Below, piece by piece: positions 15,247 through 23,355 of a DNA stretch of 23,355 nt. The DNA lies in assembly GCA_964561495.1 (NCBI GenBank), contig CAZLPW010000025.1, forward strand, positions 1-23,355. The letters run 5' to 3'. The notes under the pieces are model-generated. The model made no database searches and had not been told where the DNA came from. It was given only the letters and a program-made list of their open reading frames with translations. How positions within the stretch are numbered: position 1 is the first letter of the stretch; the number at the start of each line of letters is the position of its first letter. The stretch is from CAZLPW01 sp964561495 (GTDB taxonomy: Bacteria > Fidelibacterota > Marinisomatia > Marinisomatales > UBA1611). The position numbers were made by a program, and so were the translations under genes.

Positions 15247-15501
15247 ATGAAAACATTTTTACAAGGGATTGTCACTGGTGCTGCTATTATCCTTTCAATT
15301 GTGTTGTTTATTGCTGCTAATGAGCACACATCTGAGATTGGTAGATACCAGATAATAAAACAGGCCAATAATGATGCATACTTTTTGCTTGATACAGAAA
15401 CTGGGGAGGTTTTTTTTAATAAGTTGAACCAGGATAAAAAAAAATATCACTGGAGTAAAGAACCTTTTATAGTTACCTGGCATGACTACATGGCTCAATA
15501 G
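15247..15501 (+). CDS. Small single-span membrane protein
   Basis: 84 residues. An N-terminal membrane span or uncleaved signal (FLQGIVTGAAIILSIVLFIAA, about 4-24) is followed by a small exposed domain with the strand pattern GRYQIIKQANNDAYFLLDTETGEVFFN. That pattern is common in bacterial membrane-anchored hypothetical proteins. A strong AAGGAG (15234-15239) precedes the ATG by seven bases, so it is expressed independently of the exosortase cassette 75 bases upstream. Function unknown. Confidence 0.7.
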   Translation: MKTFLQGIVTGAAIILSIVLFIAANEHTSEIGRYQIIKQANNDAYFLLDTETGEVFFNKLNQDKKKYHWSKEPFIVTWHDYMAQ

Positions 15502-15590
15502 ATAATAAACTATTGGATTAGACTTTTTAATTTATTAATTATAGATCCTACTGATAAATTTCATACTAAAATCTGGAGGGTAAATTAAAC

Positions 15591-16280
15591 GTGCTAAGTA
15601 ATCAAAATATATTTATCACTGGTGGCAATCGCGGTATCGGATTGGGACTTTTAAAAGGCCTATGTGGTTCAAACAATGTCATTTTTTCTGTCAGGGATAA
15701 AGCCAAAGGTGAACAGGCTTTAGAGGGGCTAAATAATTTGAATGCTGACTATGTAGTGATGGATGTTGATGATACAAATAGTATTGAGGTTGCCGTTGGC
15801 GAATTAAAAAATAAACTTTCAACAGTAGATATATTATTTAACAATGCTGGTATTTTATTAAAGGAGTATGATGTTGATGTTGTTGATACTTCAGAATCAT
15901 CTATTTTAAAAACTTTCAACACCAATACACTTGGTGTACTCAGGGTATGTAGATCAGTTATTCCGCTCATGAAAAATGGTGGAAGAATTATTAATGTTTC
16001 AAGCGGAATGGGTCAGTTAGAAGATATGGAATCTGGGTCTATTGCTTATCGTTTATCAAAAACTGCTTTGAACGCTTTATCAAAGGTAATGTCAAATGAA
16101 TTGTCATCAAAAAACATTAAGGTGAATGCAATTTGTCCGGGTTGGGTACAAACTGATATGGGAGGATCCTCAGCGACTTTGACTGTAAAAGAAAGCACTG
16201 ACCGAATAATAGATTTTGCTTTAGAAAACAATTTTCCAAATGGAAAATTTCTTCAGCATGGAGAAGTTATTCCATGGTAA
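15591..16280 (+). CDS. Short-chain dehydrogenase/reductase
   Basis: A 229-residue classical-type SDR using NAD(P)H. The cofactor motif TGGNRGIG is at residues 10-17, NNAG at about 85-88, a catalytic Ser in NVSSGMG, and the YxxxK pair as YRLSK, followed by CPGWVQTDMGG. The active site is complete. The substrate is unknown. The GTG start is preceded by GGAGG at 15575-15579 with an 11-base spacer. Its C-terminus may be overlapped by an upstream extension of the next gene's frame. Confidence 0.9.
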   Translation: MLSNQNIFITGGNRGIGLGLLKGLCGSNNVIFSVRDKAKGEQALEGLNNLNADYVVMDVDDTNSIEVAVGELKNKLSTVDILFNNAGILLKEYDVDVVDTSESSILKTFNTNTLGVLRVCRSVIPLMKNGGRIINVSSGMGQLEDMESGSIAYRLSKTALNALSKVMSNELSSKNIKVNAICPGWVQTDMGGSSATLTVKESTDRIIDFALENNFPNGKFLQHGEVIPW

Positions 16281-16323
16281 TTATCTTAATAGGTATTTTA
16301 AGTATATAATATGGATACGGTAT

Positions 16324-17352
16324 TTGCTTAGAATAAAAATAACTTTTTTTTTATTATTTTTTCATGCCTTACTCATTGGTAGCGAACAAATAGTAATTGA
16401 TGGTGATGTAGAAATTATTTCTGATTTTTCATCAAGAACCTGTCCTGATGTAGTGGACTCTTGTATTTACATCTGTAGTAATGGAGAAACCAATCCCTGC
16501 CACCCCTCAGAAATAATTACCATTTCTGTAGATACAATTCCAGGAATTGAAGATAGTGACGGCTCACGGTATCGCATTTATTTCCCTTGGGAATATGGTG
16601 GTATGAACGCAAGCAAGTTTAGAGTAACTGCGTCTTGGCCTTGTTTAAGTCCTACTCCCGTAGCAGCAGCTGGGAACTATGCATTCTGGGATGTTATTGG
16701 AAATGACGCATGTCCTGGAACTGTGGAGGGTTCCATTTGGTACGGAGATGATTGTCAGGATGAGAGTGGCAATATTGGTGGTGAGGATTGCATAGAGCTT
16801 ATTGGTAGATTTTGTTTTGCCCCAGGCGATACACTTGAATGGCCGATTGAATCTGATCAGAGTATTGCCAATGATTTTTGTGACGCCTGTTGGATGTCTG
16901 CCCCAGCATGGGGCCAATATGATTCACATGAATACTCTGATAGTTTGCTGTCTCCAGGTTCATGTGATGCTTTTGATCATTGTCACCACAGTACCCCAGA
17001 CAGTATTCTATGTGGTGTTGGTTATCTTGATGGAAACGATAGCAACTTCGTATCAATAAAGAAGTATAAGTCAGAGTTAATAACCAAAATAATAAATTAC
17101 CCTAACCCGTTTAATCCCTCTACATCTATATACTATGATTTACAAGAAGATTCAAATGTGGAGATTAATGTTTATAGTATAATGGGGAGGCGGATAGCTA
17201 CGTTGGCTAAGGGCAAGCAAAGTTCAGGTAGAAAAACTGTTAGGTGGAGTGCCATTGATGAAAAAGGGATGCCACTAGCAGGAGGTATTTATTTTTATAC
17301 GATTCAAATAGGAAAATTGAGAAAAACAAAAAAAATGATATTTTTAAAATAA
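16324..17352 (+). CDS. Cysteine-rich secreted protein with type IX sorting domain
   Basis: From TTG 16324 this is a 342-residue exported protein with signal peptide LLRIKITFFLLFFHALLIGS. A middle region (about 25-240) has roughly fifteen cysteines, many in pairs (CPDVVDSC, CDACW, CDAFDHC), plus aromatic and acidic segments. The C-terminal sorting domain (YPNPFNP near 257 to KKMIFLK) matches the two other cargo proteins in the window. The frame is also open to an ATG at 16240, but that adds 28 residues before the signal peptide and overlaps the SDR gene by 41 bases, so the TTG is preferred. No known domain was recognised in the middle. The Cys-rich core implies disulfide bonding outside the cell. 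Confidence 0.78.
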   Translation: MLRIKITFFLLFFHALLIGSEQIVIDGDVEIISDFSSRTCPDVVDSCIYICSNGETNPCHPSEIITISVDTIPGIEDSDGSRYRIYFPWEYGGMNASKFRVTASWPCLSPTPVAAAGNYAFWDVIGNDACPGTVEGSIWYGDDCQDESGNIGGEDCIELIGRFCFAPGDTLEWPIESDQSIANDFCDACWMSAPAWGQYDSHEYSDSLLSPGSCDAFDHCHHSTPDSILCGVGYLDGNDSNFVSIKKYKSELITKIINYPNPFNPSTSIYYDLQEDSNVEINVYSIMGRRIATLAKGKQSSGRKTVRWSAIDEKGMPLAGGIYFYTIQIGKLRKTKKMIFLK

Positions 17353-17435
17353 TCGTTAATTAGTCATGAAATTTTGTAATATAATTTTCTTTATATCTAC
17401 CAGTAATAACACTGTATCTATTATATTTCATTAGA

Positions 17436-18617
17436 ATGAAAATAAAAAACTTATTAATCCTATGGTTTTTAATTTTATCGGTCGGGCTATCAAAGAATGA
17501 ATATAACCTAGACAGTTTGGTAAATATAGAGAGCACTATTTGGAAACAAAAATTCTCAAATGAAAATATAAGTGGAACTGTATTTAAAGTTTATGCGGAC
17601 AAAAAGATTATTCTTGGAGAGCTTACCAATAGCAGGAAGGTTGGAGTCTGGGAAGATTGGTATGAGAACGGCGTAGCAAAAAGTAAAGTTACCTATATTA
17701 ATGGACTATCAACTGGTCTAGCAACAGAGTGGCATGAAAACGGGAACAAACTCTCAGAGGGAACCTATGTTGTTGGTCGCCGAATTGGATTGTGGAGCTA
17801 TTGGTATGAGAATGGGGTAAAATCTGTGGAAGCCAATTACAACAAGGTCCTTCAGGGAAAATACAAAGACTGGCATGATAACGCAGAAAAAAGAATCGAA
17901 TGTCATTATATTCAAGGAGAAATACATGGGACCTGGAACTCCTGGTATTCTAATGGAAACAAAGAGAGTATGGGCTTGTATAAGAAAGGTAAAAAAGAAT
18001 CAGGCTGGTTTTATTGGCATGAGAATGGACAAAAGTCATCTGAGGAAAATTATCTGCGAGGCAAAAGGGACGGCATTCTTAAAAGTTGGTATCGAAATGG
18101 AAATAAAAAATATGAAGGTGGCTTTATAGATACAATAAAATATGGCCTACATTTATCTTGGTACGAAAATGGAAATTTTCAATCTGAGGGTCTTTTTAAA
18201 AATGGTTTACGTGAGGGACTACATAAAGCTTGGCATGAGAACGGAAAGCCAAAGACAGAAAGTTTTTGGAAAAATAATAAACTAAACAGGTATACACTCA
18301 GATCTGAAAATGGTATAAAAATACAGGAGTCTAGGTGGCGGGCTAACCTAATGGTCTCTACATACTGGACCGAATATGGTATAATCAAGCGTAAACAGGT
18401 TATTGAAGTTGGGAAACCATCCATAGAAATAGGCTACCACGAAAATGGTAACAAACAGTTTGAAGGTTTCTATCAGGATGGTAAGTGGGTAGGTAATTTT
18501 ATCGAATTTACTGTTGATGGTGTGCCGCTAAAGAAAACAATTTTTGATGATGGAAAAGTGATCGATGTTGAGGTTTTAACTGCCCCCTCTATTTTTGAAT
18601 TTAAAAAAGATAACTAG
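17436..18617 (+). CDS. Exported MORN-2 repeat protein (YwqK-like), twelve repeats
   Basis: A 393-residue protein with a signal peptide (MKIKNLLILWFLILSVGLS) and about twelve 23-residue repeats of the W-(Y/H)-E-N-G-x-x-x-x-E-x-x-Y-x-x-G-x-x-x-G kind, spanning about residues 60-375. These are MORN-2 repeats as in YwqK-type 'antitoxin' proteins; the automatic antitoxin label is not supported here since no toxin is adjacent. The last three copies are degenerate (RSENG, WTEYG, YHENG). The protein probably forms an elongated beta structure in the periplasm or at the surface. The ATG has no clear Shine-Dalgarno. A DUF6370 gene follows. Confidence 0.85.
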   Translation: MKIKNLLILWFLILSVGLSKNEYNLDSLVNIESTIWKQKFSNENISGTVFKVYADKKIILGELTNSRKVGVWEDWYENGVAKSKVTYINGLSTGLATEWHENGNKLSEGTYVVGRRIGLWSYWYENGVKSVEANYNKVLQGKYKDWHDNAEKRIECHYIQGEIHGTWNSWYSNGNKESMGLYKKGKKESGWFYWHENGQKSSEENYLRGKRDGILKSWYRNGNKKYEGGFIDTIKYGLHLSWYENGNFQSEGLFKNGLREGLHKAWHENGKPKTESFWKNNKLNRYTLRSENGIKIQESRWRANLMVSTYWTEYGIIKRKQVIEVGKPSIEIGYHENGNKQFEGFYQDGKWVGNFIEFTVDGVPLKKTIFDDGKVIDVEVLTAPSIFEFKKDN

Positions 18618-18674
18618 ATCATTTTTTTATAAGGATTTGTAGATTTTCGTATAGTATATAAAAAGGATCAAGTT

Positions 18675-19073
18675 ATGTTAAAACAGATATCAATTGCTTT
18701 TACTATTCTAGTTTTATCTATTAATATAGTTTATGCGGGTTGCGGTTCTTGTAATGTTTCAAAATCAAAGCCGATTAGTCAAACTGAAGACTATGTTTTG
18801 GTAGAAAAAATAAATAAGAATGGCATTATTGAGGGTAATGTTCTGGCTTCTTGTGGAATGTGTAATTTTGGGATGAAAAATAAGAATAAATGTAGCCTCG
18901 CTATAAAGATAGGTGAATCAATATTTGATGTTAAAGGAACAAGCATCGATGATCATGGTGATTCACATGCAGAAGATGGTTTTTGTAATGCAGTAAGAGT
19001 AGCTAAAGTAAACGGGAAAATAAAGAAAAATAAATTCTATTCAAGCAGCCTGGACCTTAAAATAAATAAATAA
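18675..19073 (+). CDS. Exported DUF6370-family cysteine-rich protein
   Basis: A 132-residue protein with a signal peptide (cleavage near Ala21) and a small Cys/His domain. C60-x-x-C63, C73 and the strongly conserved-looking TSIDDHGDSHAEDGFC (89-104) match DUF6370. A leading CGSC (23-26) is extra. The spacing of four Cys plus two His suggests a metal or disulfide site; no function is established for the family. AAGGAT (18663-18668) precedes the ATG with good spacing. It converges on the amidase gene with only nine bases between stops. Confidence 0.8.
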   Translation: MLKQISIAFTILVLSINIVYAGCGSCNVSKSKPISQTEDYVLVEKINKNGIIEGNVLASCGMCNFGMKNKNKCSLAIKIGESIFDVKGTSIDDHGDSHAEDGFCNAVRVAKVNGKIKKNKFYSSSLDLKINK

Positions 19074-19082
19074 ATTATTTTA

Positions 19083-20675
19083 TTAGTCTGACACTAAAAA
19101 TTTAGGAGCAGATCTGTGCATCGTACCTTGTTCATATGCGTAGGCTATCTCGAGTAAAATAGGTTCACTCCATTTTCTTCCAAAAAAAGAGACTCCAACT
19201 GGGACATCACCTATAAAACCCATTGGAACACTAATATTTGGATAACCAGAGAGCGCTGCATAGACAGAAGTTGAGAGTGAGAAGCCACCATCTCCATTAA
19301 TCTTATCTGTTTTCCATGCTGGGCTTCCGCTAGGAGATATGATTGCATCTAGTTGGTATTTATCCATAACTCTATCGATACCATTTTCTTGGTAAGCGGT
19401 GAGCATGTTTTTTAAAAACTTCTTGTAGTCTGATGATTTAATAGAAGCCTTTGACTGTGCGTTTTCCATCCTAGAAAGGTCAAAAAATTTCATCTCGATA
19501 GTATCCTTGTAAGTTGCTTCTATCGCATCTTTTAAACTTGAGAAAGGAGATTCACTACCGAGATCATCAAAATATTTTTTCAGTCCATCCTTGAACTCAT
19601 AAGCTAAAATTTCAATTGAATTTTGGTATGGAGCGCCATCAACGATTTTATCAAGGTTTATTACTTCGGCTCCCTGACTTTGAATATAACGAACTGCTCT
19701 ATGCATTAAGGTATCCACTTTGAAGTGCTTCCCCTCTTCGGTTTTTAAGTAGCCTATTTTCTTTCCCCTAAGGCCAGACTTTTTAAGAAATTTTGTATAA
19801 TCTTCATGATAATATCCTCGACTACTGACTGATTTTTGGTCTGAATTATCAATCCCAGTAACTGCTCCCAGCAAGGTTGCAGCATCTTTCACAGTTCTTG
19901 CCATCGGTCCAGCTGTATCCTGGGTGTAGCTTATTGGCAATATGCCAGTTCGACTCCAGAGGCCTACTGTAGGTTTTATTCCAACGATCCCATTTGCGTT
20001 TGATGGGCAAATTATTGAGCCCCAAGTCTCAGTTCCAACGGAGACTATACATAAGTTTGAAGACACAGCCACTGCAGATCCTGAACTTGAACCGCACGGG
20101 TTTCTGTCCAATACATATGGGTTTTTTGTTTGTCCGCCTATACCGCTCCAACCACTAGATGAGAAAGAAGCTCGGTAGTTTGCCCACTCACTAAGATTAG
20201 CTTTGGCAATAATAATTCCCCCAGAGGCACGTATTTTTTTTGCGACCCAGCTATCTTTTTTTGGATAAGAATCTTTTAATATTCTTGATCCCCCTGTCGT
20301 TGGCATTTTATCGGCTGTATTAATATTATCCTTGAGAACAACAGGAATACCAAAAAGGGCTCCATTATTTTTCCCAGCTTTTATTAATTGATCTAAGGAG
20401 TCAGCTATTTTAAAGGCATCGGGATTTGTTATTATTAGTGAATTCAGCTCTGGTCCAGCGTAATCAATTTTTTCAATTCTATCCAGATATAATGTTGTGA
20501 TTTCCCGGACGGTATATCTTCGATTTTCATATCCAGCCTGAATTTCTGAAATAGTTGTTTCATTTAATGGGAATGAGTTAGATACAGTAGAAGATATTTT
20601 TTGTTGGCAAGAATTGAGATTTAGAACTAAACATCCAGCTATAAAAAGACAAATTGTGATGTTGTTTACTTTCAT
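19083..20675 (-). CDS. Amidase-signature lipoprotein (peptide-amidase-like)
   Basis: 530 residues from ATG 20675. A signal peptide ends in a lipobox (LNSC, Cys23), so it is probably a periplasmic or outer-membrane lipoprotein. The amidase-signature core has the Ser-cisSer-Lys triad: Lys115 (VLKDN), the GSSSGS loop (195-200) and Ser220 in GTETWGSIICPS. GTETxGSI-CPS with GIVGIKPTVGL resembles peptide amidase-type members more than GatA. Trp218 replaces the usual small or acidic residue next to the nucleophile. A TTG four codons upstream (20687) is less likely, because GAGG sits just before the ATG. It is downstream of the serine dehydratase on the same strand (56-base gap), suggesting an operon for amide or amino-acid nitrogen use. 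Confidence 0.88.
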   Translation of the reverse strand: MKVNNITICLFIAGCLVLNLNSCQQKISSTVSNSFPLNETTISEIQAGYENRRYTVREITTLYLDRIEKIDYAGPELNSLIITNPDAFKIADSLDQLIKAGKNNGALFGIPVVLKDNINTADKMPTTGGSRILKDSYPKKDSWVAKKIRASGGIIIAKANLSEWANYRASFSSSGWSGIGGQTKNPYVLDRNPCGSSSGSAVAVSSNLCIVSVGTETWGSIICPSNANGIVGIKPTVGLWSRTGILPISYTQDTAGPMARTVKDAATLLGAVTGIDNSDQKSVSSRGYYHEDYTKFLKKSGLRGKKIGYLKTEEGKHFKVDTLMHRAVRYIQSQGAEVINLDKIVDGAPYQNSIEILAYEFKDGLKKYFDDLGSESPFSSLKDAIEATYKDTIEMKFFDLSRMENAQSKASIKSSDYKKFLKNMLTAYQENGIDRVMDKYQLDAIISPSGSPAWKTDKINGDGGFSLSTSVYAALSGYPNISVPMGFIGDVPVGVSFFGRKWSEPILLEIAYAYEQGTMHRSAPKFLVSD

Positions 20676-20731
20676 ATAAAACCTCAAAAGGTAAATTATC
20701 TTAAACTTAAATCCCTAGTAATATTAAAAAA

Positions 20732-21658
20732 TTATAAATATTCTTTTTTCCATAAATTTAATTGTTCTGGAGTTATTCCAACACCGCCACATATAATAAC
20801 CACAATATTTTTTTTATCATCAAAGAAACTACTTTTATTGTAAATAGGAGCTAAACTAGCCCCACACGCAGGCTCAACTAATGCTCTGTGGTCATTCAAA
20901 AATAAATCTACGGATTTAATAGCATCTTTATCGGTGACTAGTTTACAGAATATATTATTTTCCTTTGATAGATCATATGCATGTCTGGCCACCTTTTTTG
21001 TGCCAAGCGATGTTGCTATACTATTTATACTATCAATTGATACATATTTGTTTTGAGTGTATGAATTGTGTAGTGAATTTGCTCCCTCTGTTTCAATCGC
21101 AAGGATAGATGTTCGTTCTAAATTATTTTTTTTCAGTCCTTCGGCTATGCCACATAGAAGCCCACCGCCACCAACTGATAATACAATAGTATCAGGGACT
21201 ATATCTTGTTCTAGAATTTCATCTATTATTTCTGCGTATCCTTCCCACAGATATGGATCATCGAATGGATGAATATATTTATTTTGATCAGTGACCAGGC
21301 TTTTCGCATGATCGTGGGCCTCGTTCCAATTATTTCCTTGTACAATTAGATTTGCTCCTTCACGTTGGATCATATCGATAGCGATTTTCTTAGTGGTTTC
21401 TGGCACAACAACCGTTACAGGTGTATTTAATAATCTTCCAGAATAGGCCACTGCCATACCAGCATTCCCACCTGATGAAGAAATAAATTCTTTGGCTCCT
21501 TTATCAATGTATTTTTTACAGGCATGGCTTATTCCTCTTAGTTTAAAAGAGCCGCTGGGTTGTAAACAGTCCATTTTAAGCCAGACTCTGGAGTCAACTA
21601 TCTGACCCATCCGTAGAGATTCAATAAGTGGCGAATTGATGTATAAATCTTTCTTCAT
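20732..21658 (-). CDS. PLP-dependent L-serine/L-threonine dehydratase
   Basis: A 308-residue fold-type II PLP enzyme of the mammalian SDS-like serine dehydratase group, deaminating serine (or threonine) to pyruvate (or 2-oxobutyrate) plus ammonia. Visible motifs: PSGSFKLRG with Schiff-base Lys39; the cofactor-clamping SSSGGNAG (60-67); the phosphate-binding SVGGGGLLCG; and ALVEPACGAS plus VVIICGG near the C-terminus, characteristic of SDS. Length fits SDS-type enzymes without an ACT regulatory domain, so allosteric control is not expected. ATG 21658 matches the family N-terminus; a TTG at 21682 would add eight residues. The first gene of a probable two-gene operon with the amidase. Confidence 0.92.
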   Translation of the reverse strand: MKKDLYINSPLIESLRMGQIVDSRVWLKMDCLQPSGSFKLRGISHACKKYIDKGAKEFISSSGGNAGMAVAYSGRLLNTPVTVVVPETTKKIAIDMIQREGANLIVQGNNWNEAHDHAKSLVTDQNKYIHPFDDPYLWEGYAEIIDEILEQDIVPDTIVLSVGGGGLLCGIAEGLKKNNLERTSILAIETEGANSLHNSYTQNKYVSIDSINSIATSLGTKKVARHAYDLSKENNIFCKLVTDKDAIKSVDLFLNDHRALVEPACGASLAPIYNKSSFFDDKKNIVVIICGGVGITPEQLNLWKKEYL

Positions 21659-21783
21659 CTTGGAGACTAAAAGATAAAACAAATTTGTAATAGTATTTAA
21701 TTAATTATTTAAAAAAATCCTATTGGCTTATATCTATTATATTTTGCTATTTTGCTTTTTAATATCTTTGTAATTATTATATT

Positions 21784-23049
21784 TTGAAATTAATTCTTAA
21801 TTATATTGAGCTCTATTTAAGTGAGATGTGGTCGCTCTGTGTAGAGGTTGCGCCCTTTCTTCTATTGGGAATGGTGTTTTCTGGTCTTATATCCATTTTT
21901 GTTGATAGTCACCTGATTATGAAGCATATAGGAAAGAAAAATTTTTCTTCTATTTTTAAATCAACAGCTTTTGGAGTTCCAATTCCGCTATGTTCCTGTG
22001 GCGTAATACCTGTCGCGGCTACTCTCAGAGAATCTGGAGCATCAAAAGGCTCGACCGTTTCTTTTTTGGTTAGCACTCCACAAACAGGAATAGATAGTAT
22101 TATTTTAACCTACGGAATGTTGGGACCTTTATTTGCTTTTTTTCGACCTCTAGCTGCTTTCATTTCTGGTCTTATTAGCGGTGTGATAATAAATAGTTTT
22201 GATGATGAAACTCATCATCATATTTCCAATGAAAATGATAATTCAAAAGATATTAATAAACCGATAAAAGAAAGGTTGTTGGCTGGACTAGAGTATGGCT
22301 TTATAAGTCTGCCTAGTGATATTGTTGTTCCATTATTTCAGGGACTTTCTATAGCAGCTTTGATATCAGTTTTTTTACCACCTGGTTTTATTGCTGAATA
22401 TTTTATATCAAATAAATTTTTAATCTATATCGCTATGCTTTTGATTTCATTGCCAGTATATGTTTGTGCTACAGCGTCTATTCCAATTGCTTTGGTTTTG
22501 ATGGGTAAGGGAGTCTCAGCTGGAGCCGTATTTATTTTTTTGATGGCAGGTCCAGCGACTAATGCCTCATCAATTATTGTTGTAAAAAATATATTAGGCT
22601 CAAAAACGATGTACCAGTACATTTTTCTAATTTCTTCATTGGCAATTTTATTTGGATTGTTTTTAGATTCTTTTTTTACGATAACTCTTCCCGTAGCTTC
22701 AACTAGTTCTCATGTTCATGGTGTTGATGGGTACGGATCAATCATCATTACAATTTTATTTATTTTGATACTTGTCAACTCATATATAGATCAAATCAGA
22801 TTTAAGAGCTCGGTGATTAGTGAGGATTCTAACAATGATAATAATTTAAAAAAGCGTATCTCATTTAATGTGATCGGGATGACCTGTAGCCATTGCAAAG
22901 AGAGTGTGGAAAATGCTGCTAATAGTATTGATGGTGTTGATAGCACCTTTGTAGATATCTCAACTGGCCTTGTAACAGTGATTGGTAATAGTTTTAACGA
23001 TCTAGCATTAAAACAAAAAATAAAAGATAGAGGATTTGAAGTAGAGTAG
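21784..23049 (+). CDS. Metal permease (SO_0444/ArsP-1 type) with C-terminal HMA domain
   Basis: A 421-residue membrane protein of the ArsP-1/YraQ permease family, close to SO_0444-type efflux permeases implicated in Cu/Zn export. The signature PLCSCGVIP (Cys70, Cys72) and STPQTGIDS, then MAGPATNAS in the second half, mark the duplicated fold. About eight membrane spans. After a polar linker (about 340-360), residues 360-421 form a heavy-metal-associated domain with GMTCSHC (Cys368, Cys371), which binds a soft metal such as Cu(I) or Zn(II) and may deliver it to the pore. It starts at TTG 21784 (an in-frame stop at 21760 leaves only ATT 21781 as an alternative), with no Shine-Dalgarno. The 125 bases upstream are shared with the divergent dehydratase. 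Confidence 0.88.
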   Translation: MKLILNYIELYLSEMWSLCVEVAPFLLLGMVFSGLISIFVDSHLIMKHIGKKNFSSIFKSTAFGVPIPLCSCGVIPVAATLRESGASKGSTVSFLVSTPQTGIDSIILTYGMLGPLFAFFRPLAAFISGLISGVIINSFDDETHHHISNENDNSKDINKPIKERLLAGLEYGFISLPSDIVVPLFQGLSIAALISVFLPPGFIAEYFISNKFLIYIAMLLISLPVYVCATASIPIALVLMGKGVSAGAVFIFLMAGPATNASSIIVVKNILGSKTMYQYIFLISSLAILFGLFLDSFFTITLPVASTSSHVHGVDGYGSIIITILFILILVNSYIDQIRFKSSVISEDSNNDNNLKKRISFNVIGMTCSHCKESVENAANSIDGVDSTFVDISTGLVTVIGNSFNDLALKQKIKDRGFEVE

Positions 23050-23226
23050 ACTCTAATCCCCTAACTTAAATCAAATTTTTTCCTAACAAAAAACTAATAG
23101 ATAAGCTATATAATAATCAGGCTTTTATAAGGTGATTATAAGACAATGGCTTAATAATTTTTTTAGTGCGGTAGTAGTTGTTTTTTCCCCTTATCATTTT
23201 AAATAGATAAAAATGGAGACCCTAAA

Positions 23227-23355
23227 ATGATCAGGGCGTTTATTATTTTATTTTTTTTTACATCTTTCTCTATTCCTCAAGAAATTGATCCAGAAACTGG
23301 TTTAGTTGTTAAAGCAGAACAGAAAAATGAAAACTTATCTATTAACACTATTAAC
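23227..23355 (+). CDS. Exported protein, N-terminal 43 codons (cut by window edge)
   Basis: The ATG at 23227 is preceded by TGGAG (23214-23218). It opens a frame with a signal peptide (MIRAFIILFFFTSFSIPQ) and then EIDPETGLVVKAEQKNENLSINTIN up to the window edge. The mature start resembles other exported proteins of this kind of genome, but the product cannot be identified from this fragment. The 177 bases before it contain a short hairpin plus T7 near 23139-23164, a poor terminator candidate. Confidence 0.7.
   Translation, partial: MIRAFIILFFFTSFSIPQEIDPETGLVVKAEQKNENLSINTIN

Noticed and set aside
16645..17059. Several overlapping open frames on both strands inside the Cys-rich secreted protein
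   Set aside because: They are shadows of the sorting-domain protein, with no ribosome site or family motif.
17640..18440. Regular spacing in this region as a possible CRISPR or DNA satellite
   Set aside because: The 69-base periodicity comes from 23-residue protein repeats whose DNA has diverged. No identical repeat units or unique spacers are present.
17436..18617. Antitoxin function for the YwqK-like MORN protein
   Set aside because: No toxin gene is adjacent and the protein has a signal peptide. The antitoxin label is a family-name artefact.

Overview
The window is AT-rich (roughly one third G+C by eye), densely coded, and uses the standard bacterial code: TGA is a normal stop at the ends of the genes finishing at 9967, 10529 and 13848. 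Three secreted proteins end in a type A sorting domain of the type IX secretion kind (YPNPFNP start, 'AG' beta-sandwich core, KKM-hydrophobic-K end). Together with lipoproteins, HupE and DUF885 genes, and strong AAGGAGG ribosome sites beside TTG starts, this suggests a marine FCB-group bacterium of the Marinimicrobia (SAR406) type. That placement is an inference, not a proof.

Layout. 1-461 (-) is the N-terminal part of an agmatinase/arginase-type ureohydrolase. 666-2441 is a large secreted sorting-domain protein, followed by an SMR-type small multidrug transporter and a DUF885 lipoprotein peptidase. 4782-6047 (-) is an MFS transporter, divergent from a secreted CIA30-type protein, which is followed by a Nudix hydrolase, a GNAT acetyltransferase and an SRPBCC-like protein. 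8418-9605 is the most interesting gene: a secreted thioredoxin-fold protein whose reading frame is interrupted by one in-frame TGA placed exactly as the first residue of a U-x-x-C redox motif, followed by a GC-rich hairpin of SECIS geometry. I read it as a selenoprotein fused to a lamin-tail domain and a sorting domain. A cupin gene overlaps its stop codon.

10092-11935 holds a second SRPBCC-like protein, a HupE/UreJ-family membrane protein and its usual membrane-anchor partner. 12169-12957 is a type IV pilin-like protein with a triple TTGTTAC inverted-repeat array upstream. 13077-13848 has DoxX and an unknown small protein. 13992-15171 is a compact cassette: a 73-residue exported protein with a membrane plus basic tail, an exosortase-family transpeptidase, and an accessory membrane protein. 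A small membrane protein, an SDR oxidoreductase, a cysteine-rich sorting-domain protein, a 12-copy MORN-2 protein and a DUF6370 protein follow. 19083-21658 (-) is an apparent operon of an L-serine/threonine dehydratase and an amidase lipoprotein. It is divergent from a metal permease with a C-terminal HMA domain. The window closes inside an exported protein.

A recurring theme is hidden starts. At least three genes (HupE, exosortase, exosortase partner) appear to begin at ATT, upstream of the first conventional start codon, and several others use TTG. Another theme is envelope and redox work: three type IX-like cargo proteins, an exosortase route, a pilin, and an extracellular Sec-x-x-Cys protein. 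No tRNA, rRNA, CRISPR array, IS element or gene-free stretch longer than 300 bases was seen.
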